Source of the DNA: Aphanothece sp. CMT-3BRIN-NPC111 | Lineage (GTDB): Bacteria; Cyanobacteriota; Cyanobacteriia; Cyanobacteriales; JAHHGU01 | DNA length: 39,923 nucleotides | Assembly: GCA_019359765.1 (NCBI GenBank) | Contig: JAHHGU010000051.1 | Coordinates: 1-39,923, forward strand | Direction: 5' to 3' | In this document: positions 1-7,334 of the stretch, piece after piece | How positions within the stretch are numbered: position 1 is the first letter of the stretch | Layout of the letters: every line of letters starts with the position of its first letter | Notes under the pieces: model-generated | What the model saw: the letters and a program-made list of their open reading frames with translations, nothing else | Told to the model about the DNA's origin: nothing | Database searches by the model: none | Program-made: the position numbers and the translations under genes

Positions 1-229
1 CCGGAGCGATCGCTGATTATAACCAGGCTCTTCAACTCAATCCTAACTTTGCCGAAGCTTACAACAATCGGGGTCTTGCCCGCTATAAGCAGGGAGGCAT
101 CGCCGGAGCGATCGCTGATTATAACCAGGCTCTTCAACTCAATCCTAACTTTGCCGAAGCTTACAACAATCGGGGTCTTGCCCGCTATAAGCAGGGAGGC
201 ATCGCCGGAGCGATCGCTGATTATAACCA
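1..229 (+). repeat. 102-bp tandem repeats within TPR gene
   Basis: Unit 1 (1-102) and unit 2 (103-204) are base-for-base identical. A third unit starts at 205 and keeps the identity for about 26 bases before diverging. The period equals exactly 34 codons, so gain or loss of units keeps the frame. The array enters the window from the left, so its full copy number is unknown. Confidence 0.9.
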
Positions 230-413
230 AGCTATTCAACTAAATGCTAACTTCGCCCAGGCCTATGCTAACCGAGGCATTGCCCGCCGCCAGATTGGCG
301 ACAGGCAGAGTGCGATCGCAGATTTTCAGAAGTCCGAAAACTTGTTTTTACAACAAAGAAACACAGATGATTACCAGCGTGTACTAAGTCTCATTAGGGA
401 GCTTCAGCCATAG
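3..413 (+). CDS. TPR-repeat protein, 3' end only (5' end outside window)
   Basis: The reading frame is open from the window edge to the TAG at 411-413, so only the last ~136 residues are seen. It is made of 34-residue tetratricopeptide repeats with the usual A-x-A-Y-N-N-R-G-x-A and A-I-A-D-Y-N-Q-A-L signatures. TPRs form helical hairpins that bind partner proteins; no catalytic domain is visible in this part. At DNA level the first two units (1-102 and 103-204) are identical, and the third diverges after about 26 bases. The last ~35 residues leave the repeat pattern and form a short charged C-terminal cap. The gene converges on the kinase that ends at 510. Its function cannot be told from this fragment. 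Confidence 0.85.
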   Translation, partial: GAIADYNQALQLNPNFAEAYNNRGLARYKQGGIAGAIADYNQALQLNPNFAEAYNNRGLARYKQGGIAGAIADYNQAIQLNANFAQAYANRGIARRQIGDRQSAIADFQKSENLFLQQRNTDDYQRVLSLIRELQP

Positions 414-509
414 CTATCTCCAGTTTTTTGTTAAAATTAATCGCCAAATATTGTTACTTTTGTAAAGTTTTTATGTTAAAATATGTAATTAGTATTTTAC
501 TGGAACTTA

Positions 510-1982
510 TTAAAGAATTTCAAAAAATTTAATCATTTGTTCTGAGCTTTTTAAAAAGTTATCATAATTACTTGTTTCTGCCGTATAGTTAATGATATAC
601 GCTTTATTTTTGTTTAATGTCCAAAGCTCCATACTTGCTATTAATCTATCTTGCTCATCTTTTTTAGTATAAACTACCATATGTGCAGGACGATTTGCTA
701 GTGTAGTTGAACGGGAATTGACAATTTTGGCATCTTTAATAAACTGCTTAATTTCGCTAATAGATGAATTAGTATATTCTTTAAGTGACATAGATTGGTT
801 TGATAAATATTCAATTCTTATACCTACCATCTCTCTAAATGTATCTAAATCGGTTTCCTTAGGTGGTAGGAATGCAACCACCTCGCCAGTTACTGGATTT
901 TCTATATCTTGTATTTCCCAATTATCTGGATATTTAATCTTAATTTTATCGTTAGTATTTTCATAGCTAAGAAACTTGTTAGCAATTTCTGCTTTTTGCT
1001 GAAACGATATTTTTTTTGATTCATTGCTATCAAAACTTTTACTAAATTCTTGAACTCCAACAATAGTGGTAATACACGCTATGAAAGCCACAAGAATACC
1101 AATCCTACTAATTTCCTGACCTCTCGGTCGATTTTTTACTAATACTGGTAATTGGGGGCTTGCTAAGCGATGAAGTGCTTCTAATACCTCCACTGCTGAT
1201 TGGTAGCGCTGCCGGAAATCATAGCGCACCATTTTATCCAAAATGTCTGCTAGCTTGGGGCTAACCTCTACCTGATTGCGCCAAATAATTTCATTACTAT
1301 CCGTATCTTGTGGGGGAGGAAATATACCTGTGAGGGCTTGAATGCCAATTATTCCCAGTGCATAAATGTCACTGTTGAATTTTGGGTTGCCACTAGCTTG
1401 TTCACTAGGCATATAGCCGCGAGTACCTATGGCAATCATGAAACTTGTCTGCTCTTGATCGTTAACCAGGGGATCGCTGATTTTTTGCACTGCCCCAAAG
1501 TCAATCACAACTATCTTGTTGTCTTGACTGCGTCTTATTAGATTGGATGGTTTAATATCGCGGTGGACAATCTTATTGTGATGAATAAACGCTAAAATTT
1601 CTAGTATGTCTTGTAAAAGGGCAACAACATACTTCTCGCTCCACCGTTTGCCTGGTGTTAGCTCTTGGCTCAGCTCCTTACCATTGATAAATTCCTGAAC
1701 CAAATATAATTCATTATTTTCCTGAAATTGAGCAAATAGTTGAGGAATCTGGTTATGCCTACCTAAGCGGTATAATACTGCTGCTTCCAGGCTGAATAAC
1801 TGCCTTGCAGCATACCAAACCAATCGATCGCGATGTTTTGGTTTGAACTGCTTAACTATACACAAAGGCTTACCAGGTAAATCCTCATCTTTAGCCAGGT
1901 AGGTGTCGCCAAATCGCCTGATTCCTAGCAATTTAATGAGTGTGTAGCGCTGACGTAGCTTTCTTCCTAACATTTTACTCAC
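510..1982 (-). CDS. Membrane Ser/Thr protein kinase with C-terminal PsbP-like domain
   Basis: Eukaryotic-type protein kinase of 490 residues. The kinase domain covers about residues 13-272: Lys44 in the I-V-K-Q strand, the catalytic loop H-R-D-I-K-P-S-N at 140-147, D-F-G at 161-163 and M-P-S-E-Q in place of A-P-E near 191. One hydrophobic segment (about 294-310) follows, and then a ~155-residue domain resembling the PsbP-like modules seen at the C-terminus of some cyanobacterial kinases, probably outside the cytoplasmic membrane. The glycine loop is unusual: L-G-I-R-R-F-G, where relatives have L-G-x-G-G-F-G, so the second glycine is Arg22. Activity may be reduced. The start shown is GTG; an ATG three codons on (1973) is an alternative. 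The gene stands alone. Confidence 0.88.
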   Translation of the reverse strand: MSKMLGRKLRQRYTLIKLLGIRRFGDTYLAKDEDLPGKPLCIVKQFKPKHRDRLVWYAARQLFSLEAAVLYRLGRHNQIPQLFAQFQENNELYLVQEFINGKELSQELTPGKRWSEKYVVALLQDILEILAFIHHNKIVHRDIKPSNLIRRSQDNKIVVIDFGAVQKISDPLVNDQEQTSFMIAIGTRGYMPSEQASGNPKFNSDIYALGIIGIQALTGIFPPPQDTDSNEIIWRNQVEVSPKLADILDKMVRYDFRQRYQSAVEVLEALHRLASPQLPVLVKNRPRGQEISRIGILVAFIACITTIVGVQEFSKSFDSNESKKISFQQKAEIANKFLSYENTNDKIKIKYPDNWEIQDIENPVTGEVVAFLPPKETDLDTFREMVGIRIEYLSNQSMSLKEYTNSSISEIKQFIKDAKIVNSRSTTLANRPAHMVVYTKKDEQDRLIASMELWTLNKNKAYIINYTAETSNYDNFLKSSEQMIKFFEIL

Positions 1983-2745
1983 ACGCTGATTAGTTAATGG
2001 CTATATTGGCAGTTAATTTCCCTTCGCTAAAATAGTTCCAAAAACAAAGTTCAGTTGAACCAAATTATCATACTCAAGATTTTATACTTGAGGCTATCTC
2101 TAGCTTATCACTACAACTACAGCTACAAAAAGGATAATACTTGTAAGACTTATATCATGTCCGCTTAAATACTTACAATATGCCTAGGTTTGGTTGAGGC
2201 ACGTAGGCGCAGGCTGATTGCAGAGTAGCCCAACATTTATTTTTGGTGTTGGGCTGCACTGCGTTTAACCCAACTTACAATTCGTAATCTCATACCAATT
2301 TATTCAATAAAGCTATATATGGATATTGTAAAGATGCAAACTTTCGCGTCTCTATACTAGAATGTATAGCAGCATTTTCGTAAATTAATTAATAGTACGG
2401 AATATTATGTACTGATAAACCGAAACATCGATTCTCTATAACTACCTAAAAAAGCGGGAAATCGAAAGCGCCCTTTTTAATTTTTTGGGGATATTTATTA
2501 TATATAAGTCTTAAACTAGCAGCTTTAAAATTGAACCTAAAAAAAATGAAACAATTTTGGCTTAAGCAGTCAAAATTGGAGCCGTCCGAATTGATAAGTA
2601 GTTAGACATGATTAAATATAAAACGGTCAAATGAGTAATATTCTGATAAAAGTGTTAAGTCTAAGAAAATTACAGAATATTAATATATATTTATTATGCT
2701 TTTGTTATTTTTTGTGAAATTAATTGATAGCTTCTCCGTTGACAT
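1983..2745. other. AT-rich intergenic region with repeat hairpins
   Basis: This 763-bp gap separates the kinase and HxlR genes, both on the minus strand. I see no convincing coding frame on either strand. It holds a hairpin element around 2227-2280 (listed separately) and long A/T-rich stretches. The promoter of the kinase must lie at its left end, but I cannot place -35/-10 boxes with confidence. Confidence 0.6.
2227..2274. repeat. Palindromic dispersed element with GTTGGG/CCCAAC arms
   Basis: AGCCCAACA (2227-2235) and TGTTGGGCT (2247-2255) form a perfect 9-bp stem with an 11-nt loop. The right arm can pair instead with CCCAAC at 2269-2274, giving two mutually exclusive hairpins. Elements with GTTGGG...CCCAAC arms are common in spacers of filamentous cyanobacteria; that this is one of them is inference. 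Confidence 0.5.
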
Positions 2746-3135
2746 TTATAGTTCAATTGCTTTGAAGTTATTGGTGGAGCGGTCAGCCTCGGACGGATTA
2801 CTCTGAGGAATTTGTGTATCAGCAATATGCTTCAAGCCCCAAGCAGTTATTACTTTCAAAACAGGGCGTAAACTCTTTCCCTTCTCGGTGAGTTGATAGT
2901 TCATTCGACGGGAATGGTTACTGTAAGGCTGCTTTTCTACTAAGCCTAATTCTTCAAGCAGTCTGAGGCGGTTTGCCAAGATATTAGTAGAAATTCCCTC
3001 AGGAGATTCTAAAAACTCTTCAAACCGTTGCTTTCCAAAGAACATCATGTCTCGGATAACGAGTAGCGTCCAGCGATCGCCGATCAAATCTAGCGTGCAG
3101 GAGACAGGGCAGGAAGATCGTCTTGGTTGGGTCAT
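2746..3135 (-). CDS. HxlR-family winged-helix transcriptional regulator
   Basis: A 129-residue DNA-binding regulator. It opens with the family signature: a Cys pair near the N-terminus (S-C-P-V-S-C) and then L-D-L-I-G-D-R-W-T-L-L-V-I-R-D. The winged helix-turn-helix follows: R-F-E-E-F, G-I-S-T-N-I-L-A-N-R-L-R-L-L-E and G-L-V-E-K, ending in Y-x-L-T-E-K-G. Length is normal for HxlR. Family members act as dimers, and several sense electrophiles or redox change through a cysteine near the N-terminus. It is divergent from the thioesterase at 3220 with an 84-bp gap, so it probably controls that gene and itself. The last ~20 residues are polar and not conserved. Confidence 0.92.
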   Translation of the reverse strand: MTQPRRSSCPVSCTLDLIGDRWTLLVIRDMMFFGKQRFEEFLESPEGISTNILANRLRLLEELGLVEKQPYSNHSRRMNYQLTEKGKSLRPVLKVITAWGLKHIADTQIPQSNPSEADRSTNNFKAIEL

Positions 3136-3203
3136 AGCTCAATGAAGCAGCTTAGTTACTTGCATTTTACAATCTATATCTGCTAAAGTACATTTTAAAT
3201 TGC

Positions 3204-3215
3204 AACTTAAAAGTT
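3204..3215. promoter_or_regulatory. Candidate operator palindrome between HxlR gene and thioesterase
   Basis: AACTTAAAAGTT is a perfect 12-bp palindrome four bases before the ATG at 3220. It lies in the 84-bp divergent gap, and a related GTTACTT sequence lies nearer the regulator gene. HxlR proteins bind symmetric AT-rich sites in such gaps, so this is a reasonable operator candidate, but it rests on symmetry and position alone. Confidence 0.35.
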
Positions 3216-3219
3216 AACT

Positions 3220-3645
3220 ATGGACACAGCGACACAGAAACAACCGTTTGAAGTTGAGATTGATTTACCAGTTAGAACATACGACATTGACTTCGCGGGT
3301 GTTGTCAGCAATATCGTTTACGTTCGTTGGTTAGAAGATCTGCGCTTAGAAATACTAGCTCGCTACTTCCCATTGGAGGAACAACTCAATAATGGAATTG
3401 CACCTGTCATTGTGCAGACAAAAATTGATTACAAGCTCCCTATCAGAATTGGTGACAACCCAATTGGCAAGATGTGGCTCAAGACGATGGAGTCGTTGCG
3501 ATTGAGTGTTAGTGCAGAGATTAATGTGAATGGTAAAGTAGCGGCTTTTGGTGAGCAAGTTGGCGTTTTTATTAATTTGCAAAACAATAAGCCAATCCGT
3601 ATTCCGGAAAGCCTGAAGCAGAAGTATCGTGAGTTTGTGGTGTAA
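3220..3645 (+). CDS. Hotdog-fold acyl-CoA thioesterase (4HBT family)
   Basis: A 141-residue single-domain hotdog protein. The N-terminal block Y-D-I-D-F-A-G-V-V-S-N-I-V-Y-V-R-W-L-E-D matches the 4-hydroxybenzoyl-CoA thioesterase signature, where the Asp before the G-x-V is the catalytic acid; here it is the second Asp of D-I-D. These enzymes hydrolyse acyl-CoA or acyl-ACP thioesters as tetramers in the cytoplasm; the substrate cannot be read from sequence. I see no good Shine-Dalgarno sequence before the ATG. It is divergent from the HxlR regulator, which suggests induction by an acyl or aromatic compound. A DHNA-CoA thioesterase role is possible but not supported by neighbours. Confidence 0.85.
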   Translation: MDTATQKQPFEVEIDLPVRTYDIDFAGVVSNIVYVRWLEDLRLEILARYFPLEEQLNNGIAPVIVQTKIDYKLPIRIGDNPIGKMWLKTMESLRLSVSAEINVNGKVAAFGEQVGVFINLQNNKPIRIPESLKQKYREFVV

Positions 3646-3728
3646 GTGGCACAACCCTCTCTGATGACATCAACCGAACAAGCGATATGATGTGCGCCAG
3701 ATTACCCCTAATAAAAACCGATTAACTT

Positions 3729-3790
3729 GTAAGGGCGGGTTTAGCCAAGATATTGTGGTCTTCTGATTTTATCTATAAACCCAGCCCTAC
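3729..3790. repeat. 62-bp MITE-like inverted-repeat element
   Basis: The ends GTAAGGGCGGGTTTAG and CTATAAACCCAGCCCTAC are imperfect inverted repeats around an AT-rich centre. Non-coding elements with GGGCGGGTTTA ends are, from memory, widespread in filamentous cyanobacteria. No target duplication was identified. Confidence 0.5.
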
Positions 3791-3894
3791 GCATATTCTG
3801 GTTGATCGACCGGACATGATATTAAATGTGGAACAACTTACTAAATCCGGGTTTGATACCGCCTTTTTGAACAACTCGTGCAATGCTTTGTATT

Positions 3895-3910
3895 GACGTT
3901 CCGCCGGAAC
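3895..3910. repeat. GACGTTCC-type palindrome, copy 1 (short)
   Basis: GTTCC-GCC-GGAAC palindrome preceded by GAC. It matches the cores of the longer copies at 21364-21392 and 22203-22223. Confidence 0.5.
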
Positions 3911-3964
3911 TAGTTGCAAGGTCAGGATGCCCGCGCCGTCCCCTTAGGGCAGTGCTGGGAGAAT

Positions 3965-6454
3965 TCATGGAGACACCCGCCAAATCTTAATTTCGCCATA
4001 ACTGCCACTGACAATCGTCTTTCCATCCGGACTGAGGGCAAGGGAAAGAACCGGGCTTTCATGTCCAGTTAGGGTGTGCAGCAAAGTGCTGGTGGCAAGA
4101 TTCCAAATCTTGATAGTCTTGTCAAGAGAGCCACTAATAATCGTCTTCCCATCCGGGCTGAGGGCGACGGCAACAACCGATTTTTCATGTCCAGTAAGAG
4201 TGCCGAACAAAGTGCCAGCGGCGAGATTCCAAATCTTAATGGTCTTATCATTACTGCCACTGACAATCGTCTTTCCATCCGGGCTAATGGCGACCGATAA
4301 AATACTGCCCTCATGCCCATTAAGAGTGCTGATGGAAGTGGCGGTAGAAAAATTCCAAATCTTGATAGTGCTGTCATCACTACCACTAACAATTCTCTGT
4401 CCATCCGGGCTAATAGCGACGGAAATAACTGCTCTCGAATGGCCATTCAGGGTGCTTACCAGAGTACCAGTACCCAGATTCCAAATCTTGATAGTGCTGT
4501 CATCACTGCCACTGACAACCCTCTCCCCATCCGGGCTGATGGTCACGGAATTAACTCCATGATAATGATCTATCTCTGGAGGTCTGGGAGCGCCAGTGGC
4601 AAGATTCCAAATTTTGATAGTACTGTCTAAACTACCGCTGACAATTGTCTTTCCATCCGGGCTGATGGCTATAGCATAAACCCAGTGTAGATGCCCAGTT
4701 AGGGTGTTGATTAGAGTGCCATTATCAAGGTTCCAAATCTTGATGGTGTCGTCCTCATGGGAAATATCTCCGCTGCCACTGACAAGTTTTTGCCCATCCG
4801 GGCTGATGGCAACGGCATAAACCTCAGTAGAAAACCCAGTGAGGGTGTCAGCTAGAGATATTTTTTTATAAAAGATAGTTTGGCGTAGCGGTGGTGGTGG
4901 CGGTGGTGGTGGTAGCTGCTGAGGTCTGATTTCAGAGCGAGTGAGAAGTAGAGTTGAATCATCTCTAGATTCTTGAGCTTGCCGCTCTTGATGCTGTTCT
5001 TGATTTTGCTTCTTAATAGGTAGCCTACATTCTTGCCAAGTTAAAGGTACTGCGGTAGGATTCTGGCAAATAACTGGCAACCAGCTTGCACCAGGAAACA
5101 CATCCTCTAAAGGTTGTAGCCTTTCCCGTGCCTCTCGCACCGCAGCATGCAAGGATTTCCCACCTGAGAAAGCTTTGAGAAAAAGCTTCAGAAACTCTTG
5201 TGATACTCGCTCTGGCACTGGCTCTCGCATAACGATTAGTTGGGGAATCTGCAAAGAAGCTAGTTCCCGTACAAGCCCCAGCCCATCGCCTAAGTTAAAA
5301 ATGGCTAGCTTCAAACCTCGTACAATTGCCTTGGTTAGCGCATATTTTAATCCCCAAATGGTCAAACTTTCAGTTTTATTAATATAGATGCGATCCGTTT
5401 CACTATGATTAGAAAAATTACTTGCAAAAAATAGGATACTCCAGGCTTGTTCCGAAATTTTGTTGTTTATTTGCTCGCGTGTAGGCTCTACTAGCAATAC
5501 AGTTTCTGAGTCTGGCAAAGCTTCTAAGTTCTTTCGGTATTTTTCAACTTCTATTTCAGTACCTCTTCCCAAAACCACTAAAATTTTTACTTTTTTTGTG
5601 ATATTTGATTCACTGGAAATACGATTATTTTCAGGAATGCTTATAGCCACTTCCGCTTTAGGATAACGATTTAAAAAAGGTTGGAAAAACAGATTCCAAG
5701 GCAGTTGCCATAGACGAGAGCTTTTAGTACGAATAACAATCCTAATTTCCGCATCTTCCTCTAGTTCTTCGAGCAATCTTTCTCGAATACGGCTAAATTC
5801 TAATGAATTGTACCAATTGTTAAGGCTGTTTCTCAGCACTTCAGCCGAGTGAGCACACTGCTGCGAATTTTCTGAAGAGGAAATATTACTAACTTTTGTT
5901 TCTGAAGCTTCTAGCCTAGAATTTAAATTTAAGCTATGATATTGTGACTGCCAATCAGCATATTTATTAATAATATCTGGTGCTGAAGGCAGCCAACTCG
6001 TAGCCCAAGTCTGGATCTGATTATTAGCTTCCAAAATCTCAAGTGTAGCTCTAACTCCCTGCTCAACGTTACTCTCATCCAGATCCAAGATAACTAATTT
6101 TTCCTGCTGGTTGGGAAGAGACTTTATTTCAAACCCATTGTAATCATCTGGGATAGATGCTTTTGGCATAAAGTCATGAGAATACAACTTCTCCATCTCA
6201 TCAATAATAATGTGGGCTATAAAAGAATATTCTCTTGGTTTAGTCACCCTTTCAACAACACGAGATAAAATATATTTAAGGTGGTTTATAGTGGGGGCAA
6301 TAGAAAGCAATTCTTTAACTAAAGTTGTTAAACTCAGACTATTTAAAATGGTTACATCATTATTCCACCTTTTCGTGCAGGCGCAAAATATCAGCTTTTT
6401 TATGCGGACTCGATTTGGATGATTTTCTAAGTTTTCAACAACTTCATTCAGCAT
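3965..6454 (-). CDS. CHAT domain-WD40 protein with substituted CHAT catalytic residues
   Basis: An 829-residue protein. Residues ~1-95 form a helical N-terminal domain of the kind placed before CHAT and NACHT modules in cyanobacteria (inferred). A caspase-like CHAT domain spans ~210-470, recognised by R-I-Y-I-N, E-L-A-S-L-Q-I-P-Q, V-M-R-E-P-V-P and W-L-P-V-I-C-Q-N-P. A proline-rich linker follows. Residues 537-829 are seven WD40 repeats, each with S-P-D-G and I-K-I-W, enough for a closed seven-bladed propeller. In active relatives as I recall them the CHAT motifs are A-G-H and N-S-C-D-G; here they read A-S-N (Asn346) and N-L-G-D-G (Gly389). Both members of the His/Cys dyad are thus replaced, so the protease is probably inactive and the protein may be a sensor or scaffold. 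The frame is otherwise intact. Stands alone between spacers. Confidence 0.9.
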   Translation of the reverse strand: MLNEVVENLENHPNRVRIKKLIFCACTKRWNNDVTILNSLSLTTLVKELLSIAPTINHLKYILSRVVERVTKPREYSFIAHIIIDEMEKLYSHDFMPKASIPDDYNGFEIKSLPNQQEKLVILDLDESNVEQGVRATLEILEANNQIQTWATSWLPSAPDIINKYADWQSQYHSLNLNSRLEASETKVSNISSSENSQQCAHSAEVLRNSLNNWYNSLEFSRIRERLLEELEEDAEIRIVIRTKSSRLWQLPWNLFFQPFLNRYPKAEVAISIPENNRISSESNITKKVKILVVLGRGTEIEVEKYRKNLEALPDSETVLLVEPTREQINNKISEQAWSILFFASNFSNHSETDRIYINKTESLTIWGLKYALTKAIVRGLKLAIFNLGDGLGLVRELASLQIPQLIVMREPVPERVSQEFLKLFLKAFSGGKSLHAAVREARERLQPLEDVFPGASWLPVICQNPTAVPLTWQECRLPIKKQNQEQHQERQAQESRDDSTLLLTRSEIRPQQLPPPPPPPPLRQTIFYKKISLADTLTGFSTEVYAVAISPDGQKLVSGSGDISHEDDTIKIWNLDNGTLINTLTGHLHWVYAIAISPDGKTIVSGSLDSTIKIWNLATGAPRPPEIDHYHGVNSVTISPDGERVVSGSDDSTIKIWNLGTGTLVSTLNGHSRAVISVAISPDGQRIVSGSDDSTIKIWNFSTATSISTLNGHEGSILSVAISPDGKTIVSGSNDKTIKIWNLAAGTLFGTLTGHEKSVVAVALSPDGKTIISGSLDKTIKIWNLATSTLLHTLTGHESPVLSLALSPDGKTIVSGSYGEIKIWRVSP

Positions 6455-6724
6455 AAATAAATTCCTTGCTTTTGTTAAACATAGAAGAATAAAACTAGCA
6501 AAACTAAGAGCAATGTCTTTAATACCATTGCCCCATAAGCACCGACAGCCAAGCTAGATTTTGAGTTATTGGTGTTTGCTGGGAGATAGGTTTAAACGAT
6601 GCATAGTAAAGAGAGCTTCTATGTTGAATATTATTGTAGCTGAAATGTGTTGCCTTTCCTGTTGAACCATTCATAGCTTGACTTTATCCAGCGGTTGTTT
6701 AAGTGTTACTAATTTTGAGATGAA

Positions 6725-6904
6725 TTATGTTGGCAAGCGTTGTAGCTTGCCTAAATCTTCTTTACTGACAGTTTCAGCAGTTCTAGCTTGGCTTCGCTGA
6801 TTTACTGGCTGTAAATATGCATTCAGTACAGCCGCAAATACATAACGAGTGAGTGGGCGATCGCCTTCCTTAGCTACAGTAGGCATAGCCAGGAATACAA
6901 CCAT
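6725..6904 (-). CDS. Possible small protein, unknown function
   Basis: A 59-residue frame from the ATG at 6904; a TTG at 6913 would add three residues. It has a hydrophobic N-terminus (V-V-F-L-A-M-P-T-V-A) that could be a signal peptide ending near A-K-E, followed by a polar tail. No clear ribosome-binding site and no family recognised. It sits alone upstream of the ABC operon on the opposite strand and may be a chance frame. Confidence 0.3.
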   Translation of the reverse strand: MVVFLAMPTVAKEGDRPLTRYVFAAVLNAYLQPVNQRSQARTAETVSKEDLGKLQRLPT

Positions 6905-6913
6905 AGCGCTCAA

Positions 6914-7334
6914 CTATGGATTATAGAGCCTGGAAGGTAGCACCTAAGCAGCTTCTTAATTTTTACTTTTTCATAAAAAATGTTAAAAAATATTAAGTCT
7001 TTTTTATGTTTAGCAGTTTTATATAACTAATTCTTCAACCTAAAGTTAGCTAATTTTACGGCATTATTTATACCTTCAGAAAGGTAGACTTTGAAACAGT
7101 AGAAGATTAAGTTGTAGATGTAGTATGTCTCAGGAAATACCCCCTACCAAGTTTCTATTCCTAGTAAATTAAATCTAGATAAGAAGCAAATTGCTGCCTG
7201 AGAATGTTTTCTTTTATTAAGATATGAAAATAATTGTTTCAGTTTTGGAATAGCTTAAACATCCAGTGCTCAACTTGTCTTAATTATTTTCTTAGTCTTC
7301 AGTTAAAAATTTAATTAAAATTCCTGCACCCTAT
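6914..7334. other. AT-rich intergenic region before ABC transporter operon
   Basis: About 420 bp with no coding frame of note. It should hold the operon promoter, but I cannot assign -35/-10 boxes. No repeat or strong hairpin is evident. Confidence 0.5.

Larger units (their letters stand above)
3646..3964. other. Intergenic region with two repeat elements
   Basis: Between the convergent thioesterase and CHAT-WD40 genes. It contains a small inverted-repeat element at 3729-3790 and a copy of the GTTCC/GGAAC palindrome at 3895-3910. No coding frame is apparent. Confidence 0.6.

Noticed and set aside
49..243. A plus-strand frame inside the TPR array
   Set aside because: It is the TPR repeat read in a shifted frame; the frame at 3-413 gives canonical TPRs.
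4069..4630. Open frames on both strands across the WD40 region
   Set aside because: They arise from repetitive WD40 codons read in other frames; the minus-strand WD40 frame has clear protein motifs.
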